DNA of 64,000 nt. It comes from Loktanella salsilacus. GTDB lineage: Bacteria; Pseudomonadota; Alphaproteobacteria; Rhodobacterales; Rhodobacteraceae. The position numbers and the translations under genes are program-made. The first letter of the stretch is position 1. Each line of letters starts with the position of its first letter. The stretch is taken from the NCBI RefSeq assembly GCF_900114485.1, contig NZ_FOTF01000006.1, positions 124,001 to 188,000 on the forward strand. Direction: 5' to 3'. This document shows, piece by piece, positions 17,603 to 26,887 of the stretch. The notes under the pieces are model-generated. The model did not search any database. It was not told the origin of the DNA and was given only the letters and a program-made list of their open reading frames with translations.

Positions 17603-17617
17603 GCATGATGTCTTGCG

Positions 17618-17645
17618 CCGGGCGTTGATCCAAATCAACGCCCGG
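17618..17645 (-). terminator. perfect 12-bp hairpin just after pdhC
   Basis: CCGGGCGTTGAT at 17618-17629 pairs perfectly with 17634-17645 around a 4-nt loop, 14 bases past the pdhC stop. There is no T-run, so it may stabilise the mRNA 3' end or work with the second hairpin nearby. Confidence 0.55.
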
Positions 17646-17658
17646 GCCAAAGCTGGAT

Positions 17659-18996
17659 TTAGGCCAGCATCGTCATCGGGTTTTCAAGGTTGTCCTTGAT
17701 CGCATTCAGCAAGTTCGCCCCCAGCGCGCCGTCGATGACGCGGTGGTCAACGGACAGGGTGACAGACATCACCGTGCCGACGGCGAGTTCGCCATCTTTG
17801 CCGACAATCGGCTTTTTCGCGCCAGCGCCAACCGCAAGGATCGCAGAGTGCGGCGGGTTGATGATGGCGTCAAAGTTGTCGATGCCGAACATACCAAGGT
17901 TCGAAATCGCAAAGCTGCCGCCTTGATATTCATGCGGCGCAAGCTTGCGGTCGCGGGCACGGGTGGCCAGGTCCTTCATCTCGGACGACAGGGCGGACAG
18001 GGACTTCATCTCGGCGTCTTTCAGCACCGGGGTGAACAGCCCGCCCTCGATGGCGACAGCCACCGCGACGTCGGATTTTGTGAACTTCAGCGTACGATCA
18101 CCGGCCCAGACGGCATTCGCCTCTGGCACCTGTTGCAGGGCCAGCGCGCAGGCCTTGATGATGAAGTCGTTGACCGACAGCTTGACGCCGCGGCCTTCCA
18201 ACTGCTTGTTCAGCTGGGCGCGGAACTTCATCAGATCGTCCAGCACAATGTCGCGGCGCAGATAGAAGTGCGGCACGGATTGCTTGGCTTCGGTCAGGCG
18301 GGCTGCAATCGTCTTGCGCATCCCGTCCAGCTTGACCTCTTCAAAGGGACGCCCGTCATACATCTTGATGACTTGCTCGGTCGATGGGCCAGAGGCCATC
18401 GCCGCACCCTTCGCAGCCGCTGGCGCGTCGGCCTTGGCTGCCGGGGCCGCAGAGGCCGCAGCTTTGGGCTGGGCTGTCGCGTTTTCGACGTCCGCTTTCA
18501 CGATCCGGCCTTTGGGGCCGGAGCCTTGAATGCCGGACAGGTCCAGACCCTTATCCGCCGCAATGCGCCGCGCCAAAGGCGAAGCAAACACGCGGTTACC
18601 GTCTTTCACTGGGGCCTTATCGCCCTGCGCTGCATCACCGTCGCGGCCATAGCCCTTGGCGGGCTCTTCCGCTTTGGGCGCATCGGCTGGGGCCGCGTTG
18701 GATGACGCCGCAGCCTTTGGCGCAGACGCCGCACCGATGTCATCAGCGCTTTCGCCGTCCATCAACAGCACGGCGATCACAGCGTTGACTTTCACGCCTT
18801 CGGTGCCTTCGGCGACCATGATCTTGCCGATCACGCCCTCGTCGACGGCCTCGAACTCCATCGTGGCCTTGTCCGTTTCGATTTCAGCCAGCAAGTCACC
18901 GGACGACACGGTGTCGCCCTCTTTGACCAGCCATTTCGCCAGCGTGCCTTCCTCCATGGTGGGGGACAGGGCGGGCATCAGAATTTCTGTAGGCAT
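17659..18996 (-). CDS. pdhC: pyruvate dehydrogenase E2, dihydrolipoamide acetyltransferase
   Basis: This E2 core of the pyruvate dehydrogenase complex (445 residues) transfers acetyl groups from lipoyl to CoA. An N-terminal lipoyl domain (residues 1-80, lipoylated lysine K43 in ETDKATMEF) is followed by an Ala/Pro/Lys linker. A peripheral subunit-binding domain lies at about 135-172 ([21 protein letters not shown]), and after a second linker comes the catalytic domain ending with the DHRVIDG motif (H418, D422). The gene is last in pdhA-pdhB-pdhC, 12 bases after pdhB. Its lipoyl domain is nearly identical to that of pdhB. Confidence 0.96.
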   Translation of the reverse strand: MPTEILMPALSPTMEEGTLAKWLVKEGDTVSSGDLLAEIETDKATMEFEAVDEGVIGKIMVAEGTEGVKVNAVIAVLLMDGESADDIGAASAPKAAASSNAAPADAPKAEEPAKGYGRDGDAAQGDKAPVKDGNRVFASPLARRIAADKGLDLSGIQGSGPKGRIVKADVENATAQPKAAASAAPAAKADAPAAAKGAAMASGPSTEQVIKMYDGRPFEEVKLDGMRKTIAARLTEAKQSVPHFYLRRDIVLDDLMKFRAQLNKQLEGRGVKLSVNDFIIKACALALQQVPEANAVWAGDRTLKFTKSDVAVAVAIEGGLFTPVLKDAEMKSLSALSSEMKDLATRARDRKLAPHEYQGGSFAISNLGMFGIDNFDAIINPPHSAILAVGAGAKKPIVGKDGELAVGTVMSVTLSVDHRVIDGALGANLLNAIKDNLENPMTMLA

Positions 18997-19008
18997 CGCT
19001 CTGGCTCC

Positions 19009-20388
19009 TTACCGGTAGGTGACTTTTTTGACCGCGGCGATGACTTCATCGACGGTCAGCAAGGCATGTTTTTCAAGGTTGGCAGCATAGGGCATCGGCA
19101 CGTCTTTGCCGGTGCAGGTGATGACCGGCGCGTCCAGATAGTCGAACGCTTCTTGCATGATCACGCCGCTGATGTAGCCGCCGACGCTGCCCTGCGGCCA
19201 GCCTTCTTCGACGGTGACGCAGCGGTTGGTCTTGCGGACGGACGCGAGGATGGTTTCCGTATCCATCGGACGCAGCGTGCGCAGGTTGATCACCTCGGCG
19301 CTGATCCCGTCTTCTGCCAGCTTTTCAGCAGCTTGCAGGGCGTAAGTCATGCCAATGCCAAAGGATACGATGGTCACATCGTCGCCGGCACGTTCAATCT
19401 TGGCCTTGCCAAAGGGGATCGTGAAATCGACCATGACGGGCACATCAAAGCTGCGACCATACAGGATTTCATTCTCAAGGAAGATCACCGGGTTCGGATC
19501 GCGGATCGCCGATTTCATCAGACCCTTGGCGTCAGCAGCCGAATACGGCATGCAAACTTTCAGGCCGGGGATCTGCATGAACCATGCGGCAAAATCCTGG
19601 CTGTGCTGCGCACCCACGCGGGCCGCCGCACCGTTTGGACCGCGGAACACCATGGGTGCACCCATCTGGCCGCCGGACATATACAGCGTCTTGGCGGCAG
19701 AGTTGATCAGGTGGTCCATCGCCTGCATGGCGAAGTTGAAGGTCATGAATTCCACGATGGGACGCAGACCGCCAAAGGACGCACCGACCGCGATACCGGC
19801 AAAGCCGTGCTCTGTGATCGGGGTGTCGATGATGCGCTTGGCACCAAATTCGTCCAGCAAACCTTGGCTGATCTTATACGCGCCTTGGTATTCGCCGACT
19901 TCTTCACCCATCAGGAACACCGTGTCGTCGCGGCGCATTTCCTCGGCCATCGCGTCGCGCAGGGCTTCGCGAACGGTCGTGGATTTCACTTCCGTGCCTT
20001 CGGGCCAATCGGGGCTGGCGTCGGGGGCTTTGGGTTCTGGGTGCGACATCGCCGCCGCAGGTGCGGTTTCGGACGACTGTTCTTTGTCGGCGGGGACAGG
20101 GGCCGCTGCCTTGGGGGCTTCGGATTTCACGTCGTCCATCGACTCGCCGTCTTCTAGCAGGACAGCGATCACATCGTTGACCTTCACACCTTCGGTGCCC
20201 TCGGCCACGACGATCTTACCGATCACGCCTTCGTCGACAGCCTCGAATTCCATCGTGGCTTTGTCAGTTTCAATCTCGGCGAGGATGTCACCAGAGGCGA
20301 CTTTGTCGCCCTCTTTGACCAGCCACTTTGCCAGCGTGCCTTCCTCCATCGTGGGGGACAGGGCGGGCATCAAAATTTCAGTTGCCAT
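19009..20388 (-). CDS. pdhB: pyruvate dehydrogenase E1 beta with an N-terminal lipoyl domain
   Basis: This E1-beta subunit (459 residues) has an extra lipoyl domain at residues 1-80 (lysine K43 in ETDKATMEF), a fusion seen in several alphaproteobacteria. After an Ala/Pro/Glu linker comes the transketolase-like beta domain (about residues 135-459: [35 protein letters not shown], then [21 protein letters not shown]). It forms the thiamine pyrophosphate site with E1-alpha. It starts four bases after the pdhA stop region, so translation is likely coupled. Confidence 0.96.
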   Translation of the reverse strand: MATEILMPALSPTMEEGTLAKWLVKEGDKVASGDILAEIETDKATMEFEAVDEGVIGKIVVAEGTEGVKVNDVIAVLLEDGESMDDVKSEAPKAAAPVPADKEQSSETAPAAAMSHPEPKAPDASPDWPEGTEVKSTTVREALRDAMAEEMRRDDTVFLMGEEVGEYQGAYKISQGLLDEFGAKRIIDTPITEHGFAGIAVGASFGGLRPIVEFMTFNFAMQAMDHLINSAAKTLYMSGGQMGAPMVFRGPNGAAARVGAQHSQDFAAWFMQIPGLKVCMPYSAADAKGLMKSAIRDPNPVIFLENEILYGRSFDVPVMVDFTIPFGKAKIERAGDDVTIVSFGIGMTYALQAAEKLAEDGISAEVINLRTLRPMDTETILASVRKTNRCVTVEEGWPQGSVGGYISGVIMQEAFDYLDAPVITCTGKDVPMPYAANLEKHALLTVDEVIAAVKKVTYR

Positions 20389-20391
20389 GGC

Positions 20392-21417
20392 TCAGGCCTC
20401 CTGCGGAGCTTCAGTTGCGTAGATATCGGTCCAAAGCTCTTCAAGCGCGGGCTCCGGGCTCTCTTTCGAGAATTCGGCAGCTTCGTTGACGATGGCTTTG
20501 ATGTCCTTGTCGATGGCCTTCAGGTCATCTTCGGTGGCGTGCTTGCCGGTCAGCAGCATCTCGCGGATCTGCTCGATCGGGTCACGCTCGTCGCGCATCT
20601 TTTGCACTTCTTCGCGGGTCCGGTACTTCGCCGGGTCCGACATCGAATGCCCGCGGTAACGGTATGTTTTCACTTCAAGGATATATGGACCCTTGCCAGC
20701 GCGGCAGTGCGCCACGGCCTTTTCGCCAGCAGCCTTGACCGCCAGCACGTCCATGCCGTCAACTTCTTCGCCCGGAATGCCGTAGGCCGCGCCGCGTTCC
20801 CACAGGGATGGCGACTTGGTGGACCGCTGCACAGATGTGCCCATCGCGTACTGGTTATTCTCGATCACGAAAATCACCGGCAGATCCCAAAGTTCCGCCA
20901 TGTTGTAGGTCTCATAGACCTGGCCCTGGTTCGCCGCGCCGTCGCCGAAATAGGCAAAGGTCACGCGGTCGTTGCCAAGGTATTTGTCGGCGAACGCCAG
21001 ACCGGCACCTAGTGGCACCTGCGCTGCCACAATGCCGTGGCCGCCGTAAAAATGCTTTTCCTTCGAGAACATATGCATGCTCCCGCCCTTACCCTTTGAA
21101 AAGCCGCCCTCGCGGCCCGTCAATTCGGCCATGATCCCCTTGGGGTCCATGCCGCAGGCCAGCATGTGGCCGTGGTCACGGTAAGATGTGACGCGCTTGT
21201 CGCCTTCCGAGGCAGCAGCCTCTAGGCCGACGACGACCGCTTCTTGTCCGATATAAAGGTGGCAGAAGCCACCGATCAGGCCCATGCCATATAGCTGGCC
21301 CGCCTTTTCTTCAAAACGGCGGATCATCAGCATTTCGCGGTAATGACCCAGCAATTCCTCGGCAGAGACGTTCGCCCCGCGTTTTTGCGAATTGGTATCT
21401 GGCTTCTTCGGCGGCAT
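20392..21417 (-). CDS. pdhA: pyruvate dehydrogenase E1 alpha
   Basis: This E1-alpha subunit (341 residues) decarboxylates pyruvate on thiamine pyrophosphate. The TPP-binding motif runs from GDGAANQGQVYE to ENNQYAMGT (about residues 178-208). The phosphorylation-loop-like stretch YRGHSMSDPAKYRT is also present. First gene of the operon. An inverted repeat 28 bases before the ATG may be its operator. Confidence 0.96.
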   Translation of the reverse strand: MPPKKPDTNSQKRGANVSAEELLGHYREMLMIRRFEEKAGQLYGMGLIGGFCHLYIGQEAVVVGLEAAASEGDKRVTSYRDHGHMLACGMDPKGIMAELTGREGGFSKGKGGSMHMFSKEKHFYGGHGIVAAQVPLGAGLAFADKYLGNDRVTFAYFGDGAANQGQVYETYNMAELWDLPVIFVIENNQYAMGTSVQRSTKSPSLWERGAAYGIPGEEVDGMDVLAVKAAGEKAVAHCRAGKGPYILEVKTYRYRGHSMSDPAKYRTREEVQKMRDERDPIEQIREMLLTGKHATEDDLKAIDKDIKAIVNEAAEFSKESPEPALEELWTDIYATEAPQEA

Positions 21418-21443
21418 GGTCGCTCCCTCTGCGCTAGAACAGA

Positions 21444-21461
21444 TAGTTTAGTGTTAAACTA
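21444..21461 (-). promoter_or_regulatory. inverted repeat upstream of pdhA, candidate operator
   Basis: TAGTTTA-GTGT-TAAACTA is a perfect 7-bp inverted repeat with a 4-nt spacer, placed 27-44 bases before the pdhA ATG. It does not match the E. coli PdhR site. The regulator is unknown. Confidence 0.45.
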
Positions 21462-21547
21462 ACTAGGGATGATAAAGCCTGAAGTGACGTAAGGCAATCC
21501 GATCACGCGGATTTATGCACGCCGCCTGTGTCCGGTGCTGGCTACGG

Positions 21548-21847
21548 TTATTGAATGACGATTTCGTCGGTGCGGACCATGCCCAGCACATCGCGCGCCT
21601 GCTCGTCCAGCAGGTCCAGATCAAGGAAGTCATCTGACAGGCGTTTCGTCAGATTCTCCATGCCATCCAGTTCGATCTGCAAAGCCGCCAGTTCGATTTC
21701 CAAGGCCTGCGCTTCGGCGTCCACTTCGGCACGTTTAAAGATGCCATAGTCGCCTTGAATGGCGGCAAAGGTGAAATACAGCCCCAGCATCAGGGTCAGC
21801 AGGAAATAGATTAAGGTGCCCAAACCGGGGCGGCTGCTCTCGTTCAT
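21548..21847 (-). CDS. FtsB/DivIC-type septum formation initiator
   Basis: This 99-residue bitopic protein has a membrane helix at about residues 9-29 (LIYFLLTLMLGLYFTFAAIQG), then a coiled coil (AEVDAEAQALEIELAALQIELDGM), then a short acidic tail with LDLDLLDEQARDVLGM, the conserved DivIC/FtsB end. It would scaffold the divisome with FtsL and FtsQ. It lies directly upstream of pdhA on the same strand, as in many alphaproteobacteria. Confidence 0.88.
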   Translation of the reverse strand: MNESSRPGLGTLIYFLLTLMLGLYFTFAAIQGDYGIFKRAEVDAEAQALEIELAALQIELDGMENLTKRLSDDFLDLDLLDEQARDVLGMVRTDEIVIQ

Positions 21848-21925
21848 ACGTGCCTCACTCGCGCCTCTGACGGGCGCATTGCAGGCAAAATTGCATACCT
21901 AAGCGGGCGGTAAAACAGCCTTTTC

Positions 21926-21957
21926 GCCACGGTTGCAAATTGAATTGCAACCGTGGC
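21926..21957. repeat. 13-bp perfect inverted repeat between fda and the ftsB-like gene
   Basis: GCCACGGTTGCAA at 21926-21938 is matched by its complement at 21945-21957 around a 6-nt loop, 10 bases beyond the fda stop. It probably ends or protects the fda mRNA. No T-run follows on the minus strand. Confidence 0.6.
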
Positions 21958-21966
21958 ACGCAAGAC

Positions 21967-22857
21967 TCAGCCTGCGATGGACGCGGCGTGGATCGTGTCG
22001 ATCGTCTTGGCAATCGCGACGTTAAATTCATCGTCGGACTGCTGCGCCGACAAATCCTGCGTCAGCGCGCGGCTAAAGCTGGCGATGATGCCGGGGTTGA
22101 TTGCAAGGCGGCGGGTCGCCTCGGTCAGATCATAGCCACCGGACAGGGCGACGACGCGCATGATCTTGGGGTGATCGACCAGCGGCTGATAGGTGCCGGC
22201 GACCTCTGGCAGGGTCAGCTTGATCATGATCTCAGCGCCCTCTGGCACGGCATCAAGGTGGCGCAGCACGCTGTCTAGCAGCATCTGTTCCGCCTCGGCC
22301 TTGTCGGAAATGCTGATCGTCACTTCGGGCTCTAGGATCGGCATCATGTCGTGCGCCAGCACCTGATTGCCGACCTCGAATTGCTGCGCGACGATGGCAT
22401 CAATACCAGCGGCATTGGCGGCATGAATGACCGACCGTTCCTTGGTGCCGAACACACCAAGCGCATGGGCGCGGTCCAGCAGCGCATCCAGACCCGGCAT
22501 TGGCTTCATCATCTGAACGCCATTCGCTTCGTCTTCTAAGCCTTTGTCGATCTTCAGAAAAGGCACGACGCGCTGCACGCTCCACAGGTGCTCTGCCGCA
22601 GGCTGGCCTGCGAACTGGCGGTCCATCGTATCCTCGAACAGGATCGCGCTGACGACTTGATCGCCGTTAAAGGTTGGGGCTGCGACGATCCGGGCGCGCA
22701 TCGCATGGATCATGTCGAACATTTCCGCGTCAGAGCCAAAGGCGTCTGCGTTCACGCCGTAAGCGGCCAGCGCCTTCGGGGTAGAGCCGCCGCTTTGGTC
22801 CAGTGCTGCGATAAAACCGTTACCCGCGCGGACCTGCGCTGCCATGTCCTTGTTCAC
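21967..22857 (-). CDS. fda: class I fructose-bisphosphate aldolase
   Basis: This Schiff-base aldolase of 296 residues cleaves or forms fructose 1,6-bisphosphate. Family motifs are the start FIAALDQSGGSTPKAL, then SAILFEDTMDRQ, and PFLKIDKGLEDE with the expected active-site lysine. GTG 22857 is favoured because GGGAG lies seven to eight bases before it; ATG 22845 is the alternative, and longer frames lack a site. Two degenerate copies of a GTTAGCGCTAAC palindrome lie 80-115 bases upstream. Confidence 0.92.
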   Translation of the reverse strand: MNKDMAAQVRAGNGFIAALDQSGGSTPKALAAYGVNADAFGSDAEMFDMIHAMRARIVAAPTFNGDQVVSAILFEDTMDRQFAGQPAAEHLWSVQRVVPFLKIDKGLEDEANGVQMMKPMPGLDALLDRAHALGVFGTKERSVIHAANAAGIDAIVAQQFEVGNQVLAHDMMPILEPEVTISISDKAEAEQMLLDSVLRHLDAVPEGAEIMIKLTLPEVAGTYQPLVDHPKIMRVVALSGGYDLTEATRRLAINPGIIASFSRALTQDLSAQQSDDEFNVAIAKTIDTIHAASIAG

Positions 22858-22936
22858 ACTATCACTCCCGTAGAAATTGCTTAGGCAAAATGCCCCCGGC
22901 CATTGCATAGGCAGGGGGCAGCGGAGTGACAATTAT

Positions 22937-22970
22937 GGTTGCGCTAACGCTAAGCAGTGATAGCGCTAAC
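22937..22970 (-). promoter_or_regulatory. two degenerate GTTAGCGCTAAC operator copies upstream of fda
   Basis: GGTTGCGCTAAC (22937-22948) and GATAGCGCTAAC (22959-22970) match the palindrome GTTAGCGCTAAC at 10 and 11 of 12 positions and are exactly 22 bp apart, about two helical turns. A perfect copy precedes edd. This looks like a LacI-family binding array. Confidence 0.6.
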
Positions 22971-22978
22971 GCGTAGGT

Positions 22979-24157
22979 TTAGTCCGAAAGAGCGGCAACA
23001 CCCGGCAAGGTTTTGCCTTCCATCCACTCCAGAAACGCGCCGCCAGCGGTGCTGACGTAGGTGAAATCGTCCGCCGCACCTGCCGCGTTCAGCGCTGCAA
23101 CCGTGTCACCGCCGCCTGCGACGGAAATCAGCTTGCCGTCCCGCGTCAGGTCAGCCGCCGCTTTGGCAGCCGCGTTGGTGGCGGCGTTAAATGGTTCGAT
23201 TTCAAACGCGCCCAGCGGGCCGTTCCAGACCAGAGTCTTGGCCCGTTCCAGCGCCTGCACGATATGCGCGACAGAATCGGGCCCAGCGTCCAGAATCATT
23301 GCATCGGGCGGGCAGTCCTCGGTCTTGACGGTTTCATTCGCGGCACCTGCCTTGAATTCACGCGCCACCACCACGTCGCGGGGCAACAGAATCGCGCAGC
23401 CCTTTTCCGCAGCCTTGGCCGCGATATCACGGGCAGTTTGCGCCAGATCATGCTCGCACAGCGATTTGCCAACATCGATGCCGCTGGCCGCAAGGAACGT
23501 GTTCGCCATGCCGCCGCCGATGACCAAGACGTCGACTTTTTCGACCAGATTGGACAGCAGGTCGAGCTTGGTCGACACCTTCGCGCCACCAACAACTGCC
23601 ACGACGGGGCGTTCGGGGCTACCAAGCGCCTTATCCAGCGCCGACAACTCTTCTGCCATCAGGCGGCCAGCGCAGGCGGGCAGCAGGTGCGCAAGGGCTT
23701 CGGTGCTGGCATGGGCGCGGTGCGCGGCGGAAAACGCGTCGTTGACATAAACATCACCAAGGGACGCCAGACGCTGCGCAAAACCTGCGTCATTCGCCTC
23801 TTCACCGGGGTTAAAGCGCAGGTTTTCCAGCAGGGCCACATCGCCAGCCGCCAGTTTGCCAACCGCTTCGCCGTAGCCGCCGTCGATAAAGGTGACGTCC
23901 AGGCCCAGCGCGGCGGACAATGCCGGCACGATCTGCGCCAGCGACATTTCCGGCACGACCTTGCCCTTGGGACGGTCAAAGTGCGCCAGCAAGATCGGCG
24001 TGCCGCCCTTGGCCAGAATATCCTTAACCGTCGGCACGATGCGGTCGATCCGTGTGGTGTCGGTGACTTTGCCGTCTGCGACAGGCACGTTAATATCCAC
24101 CCGCACCAGCACGCGTTTGCCGTTCAGGTCCATGTCATCAAGGGTCTTCCAAGCCAT
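22979..24157 (-). CDS. pgk: phosphoglycerate kinase
   Basis: PGK (392 residues) interconverts 1,3-bisphosphoglycerate and 3-phosphoglycerate with ADP/ATP. Motifs in order are [14 protein letters not shown] near residue 15, [10 protein letters not shown] around 55, [15 protein letters not shown] near 195, [11 protein letters not shown] near 320, and the nucleotide loop [12 protein letters not shown] near 350. ATG 24157 gives the standard [17 protein letters not shown] start. A 43-residue upstream extension in the same frame is not part of the protein. Confidence 0.97.
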   Translation of the reverse strand: MAWKTLDDMDLNGKRVLVRVDINVPVADGKVTDTTRIDRIVPTVKDILAKGGTPILLAHFDRPKGKVVPEMSLAQIVPALSAALGLDVTFIDGGYGEAVGKLAAGDVALLENLRFNPGEEANDAGFAQRLASLGDVYVNDAFSAAHRAHASTEALAHLLPACAGRLMAEELSALDKALGSPERPVVAVVGGAKVSTKLDLLSNLVEKVDVLVIGGGMANTFLAASGIDVGKSLCEHDLAQTARDIAAKAAEKGCAILLPRDVVVAREFKAGAANETVKTEDCPPDAMILDAGPDSVAHIVQALERAKTLVWNGPLGAFEIEPFNAATNAAAKAAADLTRDGKLISVAGGGDTVAALNAAGAADDFTYVSTAGGAFLEWMEGKTLPGVAALSD

Positions 24158-24285
24158 ATTGGCCTCCATCCGCTGTTTGACGGTATTCCTGTGGCAAGGT
24201 TGCGCCCGCGTCAACCGGGCGTGTCTTGGCATCGGGGCGCATCCACCATATGTCATCCTCAAGTTTTCAACAAAGAGGTGCCCCA

Positions 24286-24792
24286 ATGGCCGATATCAAA
24301 GATCCAGAAAACACGATCATCATGACCCTGAAGGACGGCGACGTCGTCATTCAACTGCTGCCCGACGTCGCCCCCAAGCACGTTGAGCGCATGAAAGAAC
24401 TGGCCCGCGCTGGCGCATATGACAACGTCGCATTCCACCGCGTGATCGACGGCTTCATGGCGCAGACCGGCGATGTCGAGCATGCGAACATGGAAAAAGA
24501 CTACAACCCCGGCCGCGCTGGCACTGGCGGTTCTGATATGCCCGATCTGCCTGCAGAGTTTTCCAAAGTGCCGCACGCCCGCGGCGCACTGGGTGCGGCA
24601 CGTTCCGCCAACCCAAACTCGGCCAACAGCCAGTTCTTTATCAGCTTCAAAGATAACGATTTCCTGAACGGCCAATACACCGTTTACGGTCATGTCATCG
24701 AAGGTATGGCCCATGTCGATGCGATCGCCAAAGGCGAGCCGCCCCGCAACCCCGACCGCATGATCTCGGTCAAGGTGGCTGCCGATGTTTAA
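24286..24792 (+). CDS. ppiB: peptidyl-prolyl cis-trans isomerase, cyclophilin type, cytosolic
   Basis: This 168-residue cyclophilin without signal peptide has the signature [14 protein letters not shown] with the catalytic arginine, then [24 protein letters not shown] (split FFISF / LNGQYTVYG). It catalyses proline isomerisation during protein folding. A GAGGTG-type site precedes ATG 24286. The 3' end overlaps a second cyclophilin gene by eight bases. Confidence 0.94.
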   Translation: MADIKDPENTIIMTLKDGDVVIQLLPDVAPKHVERMKELARAGAYDNVAFHRVIDGFMAQTGDVEHANMEKDYNPGRAGTGGSDMPDLPAEFSKVPHARGALGAARSANPNSANSQFFISFKDNDFLNGQYTVYGHVIEGMAHVDAIAKGEPPRNPDRMISVKVAADV

Positions 24793-25333
24793 GCTGGCAG
24801 CAGCGCTGACCGTTCTGGCTGCGCCTGCGATGGCGGACGGTCTGGACATCACGGTCGCGGGTCAGGCCAACGGCACGATCCACATCGATCTGTTTGAAGA
24901 CACCGCACCGCTGCACGTCGCCCAGATCGAGGCGATTGCGACTGAAGGCGGCTATGACGGCGTCGTCTTTCACCGCGTGATCGAAGGCTTCATGGCCCAG
25001 ACTGGCGATGTCGAATTCGGCAAGGTCGACGGCGATACAGCCCGCGCTGGTATGGGCGGGTCCGAATTGCCCGACATCAAGGCCGAGTTCAGCAACGAGC
25101 TGAGCTTTGACCGCGGCGTCGTCGGCATGGCCCGCAGCCAGAGCCCGGATTCGGCGAACAGCCAATTCTTTATCATGTTCGCGCCCGGCCCATTTCTGGA
25201 CGGCCAATACACCATCGTCGGTCAAGTCACCGAAGGCATGGATGTGGTCGATCAGATCAAGCTGGGTGACGGCCCGAACGGGTCCGTGACAGGCGCGCCT
25301 GACGTGATGACCAAGGTTGTCGTGACCGAATAA
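24785..25333 (+). CDS. peptidyl-prolyl cis-trans isomerase, cyclophilin type, exported
   Basis: This 182-residue cyclophilin carries an N-terminal signal peptide (about residues 1-18, [15 protein letters not shown] with an AMA cleavage motif), so it would act in the periplasm. The same signature occurs ([14 protein letters not shown] and [21 protein letters not shown]). It overlaps the cytosolic paralogue and shares its layout, which suggests an old tandem duplication with gain of a signal sequence. Confidence 0.93.
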   Translation: MFKLAAALTVLAAPAMADGLDITVAGQANGTIHIDLFEDTAPLHVAQIEAIATEGGYDGVVFHRVIEGFMAQTGDVEFGKVDGDTARAGMGGSELPDIKAEFSNELSFDRGVVGMARSQSPDSANSQFFIMFAPGPFLDGQYTIVGQVTEGMDVVDQIKLGDGPNGSVTGAPDVMTKVVVTE

Positions 25334-25352
25334 ACACTACGGTGTTTTAATA

Positions 25353-25382
25353 AAACGGAGCGGGCCCTGCGGGGCCCGTTTT
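25353..25382 (+). terminator. intrinsic terminator after the cyclophilin pair
   Basis: CGGGCCC (25361-25367) pairs with GGGCCCG (25372-25378) around TGCG. The stem is flanked by AAAACGG before and TTTT after. Confidence 0.85.
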
Positions 25383-25435
25383 GCTGTCTGCGATGGATGG
25401 TTCTGATGCAGGCATCTGTGCCAGAGGCGCGGGTA

Positions 25436-25470
25436 GGAGCCTCCGGCGGGGATATTTTTAAAACAGAGAG
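25436..25470. repeat. dispersed intergenic element, CCTCCGGCGGGGATATTT type, copy 1
   Basis: GCCTCCGGCGGGGATATTTT followed by TAAAACAGAGAG lies between the cyclophilin pair and the convergent selO end. Related copies occur at 40338-40371 (other strand, diverged) and 41096-41130 (same strand). From general knowledge this kind of element is common at gene ends in Rhodobacteraceae. Confidence 0.6.
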
Positions 25471-25474
25471 ACGC

Positions 25475-26887
25475 TCAGGTTCCGCAGAAGGTGGCGGTGA
25501 CGACCTCTTGCATGGTTGGCGGTTTAGCGAATGGTGCGCGGCCAGCGGTCAGCGGATCAAAGGGGTGGGTGACGGCGCGCAGTAGCGCATGAAAAGGGGC
25601 CATGTCGCCGGCGGTGGCGGCGGAGATCATCGCCTCGATCTGGTGATTGCGCGGGATGATCTGCGGATTGGCGCGTTCCATGATCTGCGCGTAATCTGGG
25701 GCGCGGCGCTGTTCCCAATCGCCGACCCACGCGGCAAAGGCGTCGCGGTCGGTAAACTGATCTTGCGCATGTGGCCCGGCCAGATTGGCAAAGGTATTGG
25801 TGAAATCAGCGCCGTCTTGCGCCATCAACGTCAGCAGGCGCTGGATCAGGTCCGCGTCGGCAGGTTGTGGGTCGCTCAGGCCGATCTTTGCCCCGAAGAC
25901 CTGCACCCAAGCCGCCTGATAGAGGTCCGAGAAATGGTTGATCCGCTGCGTGAAATCCTCGATCGCGGCGTCTTGATCCGGCATCAGCGGGATCAGCGCG
26001 GTGGCCAGTTGCGCCAGGTTCCAGACCGCTATTCCGGGTTGGTTGGCATAGGCATACCGGCTACCGCGATCAATCGAGCTGAAGACTTGGGCCGGGTTAT
26101 AGGCATCCATAAAGGCGCAGGGGCCGTAGTCGATCGTCTCGCCGCTGACGGCCATGTTGTCAGTGTTCATCACGCCGTGGATAAAGCCGAGGCCCATCCA
26201 CTGTGCGATGAGCTGCGCCTGCGCGGCGACAATTCCGCTGAGCAGGGCGGGGATGCCGTCTGCATCCGGGTAGTGGCGCGCGATGACGTGATCCGCCAGC
26301 GCTTGGAGCGCGGGGATGTCTTGCCGCGCGGCATGTATCTGAAAGCTGCCGACGCGGATATGGCTGCGGGCCACGCGGGTCAGGATGCCGCCGGGCAGGG
26401 CGGCCTCTCGCATGACGTCTTCTCCGGTTGCGACGGCGGCGAGGGCGCGGGTGGTGGGCACGCCCATGGCGGCCATCGCCTCTGACACCAGATATTCGCG
26501 CAGCACAGGCCCAAGCCATGCGCGGCCATCGCCGCCGCGGCTGTAGGGGGTGCGGCCGGAGCCTTTGAGCTGGATGTCGCGGCGGATGCCGTCCGTGCCA
26601 ATGACTTCGCCCAGCAGAACGGCGCGGCCATCGCCCAGCTGCGGGTTCCAGTTGCCAAACTGGTGGCCGGCATAAAGCTGCGCCAGCGGGGCGCTGCCGT
26701 CTGGCACCACATTCCCCGACAGCACCCGCAGGGCACCGTCACTGGTGAGCCAGTCCGCGTCGATCCCCAACTGCGCGGCCAGATCCGCATTGACGGCCAA
26801 CATCTGCGGCGCGCGCACCGGGGTCGGGTCCTGCGCTGTAAACATCTGCGGCAGCAGGCGCGAGAAGCTGTTGTCGAAGTCTATCAC
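25475..26887 (-). CDS. selO: SelO family protein adenylyltransferase (YdiU/UPF0061)
   Basis: This pseudokinase-fold enzyme of 470 residues transfers AMP to protein Ser, Thr or Tyr residues. Characteristic motifs are LYAGHQFGNWNPQLGDGRAVLLGE (split LYAGHQFG / QLGDGRA), LKGSGRTPYSRGGDGRA, LRVGSFQ-like IRVGSFQIHA, and GVMNTDNMAVSGETIDYGPCAFMDAY, which holds the metal-binding residues. Bacterial SelO normally lacks the eukaryotic selenocysteine. The end FCGT here carries a cysteine near the terminus. It overlaps the GNAT gene by four bases. Confidence 0.93.
   Translation of the reverse strand: MIDFDNSFSRLLPQMFTAQDPTPVRAPQMLAVNADLAAQLGIDADWLTSDGALRVLSGNVVPDGSAPLAQLYAGHQFGNWNPQLGDGRAVLLGEVIGTDGIRRDIQLKGSGRTPYSRGGDGRAWLGPVLREYLVSEAMAAMGVPTTRALAAVATGEDVMREAALPGGILTRVARSHIRVGSFQIHAARQDIPALQALADHVIARHYPDADGIPALLSGIVAAQAQLIAQWMGLGFIHGVMNTDNMAVSGETIDYGPCAFMDAYNPAQVFSSIDRGSRYAYANQPGIAVWNLAQLATALIPLMPDQDAAIEDFTQRINHFSDLYQAAWVQVFGAKIGLSDPQPADADLIQRLLTLMAQDGADFTNTFANLAGPHAQDQFTDRDAFAAWVGDWEQRRAPDYAQIMERANPQIIPRNHQIEAMISAATAGDMAPFHALLRAVTHPFDPLTAGRAPFAKPPTMQEVVTATFCGT

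Noticed and set aside
19066-20157. Long plus-strand ORF antisense to pdhB
   Set aside because: Mirror of the pdhB frame with low-complexity His/Gly/Arg content.
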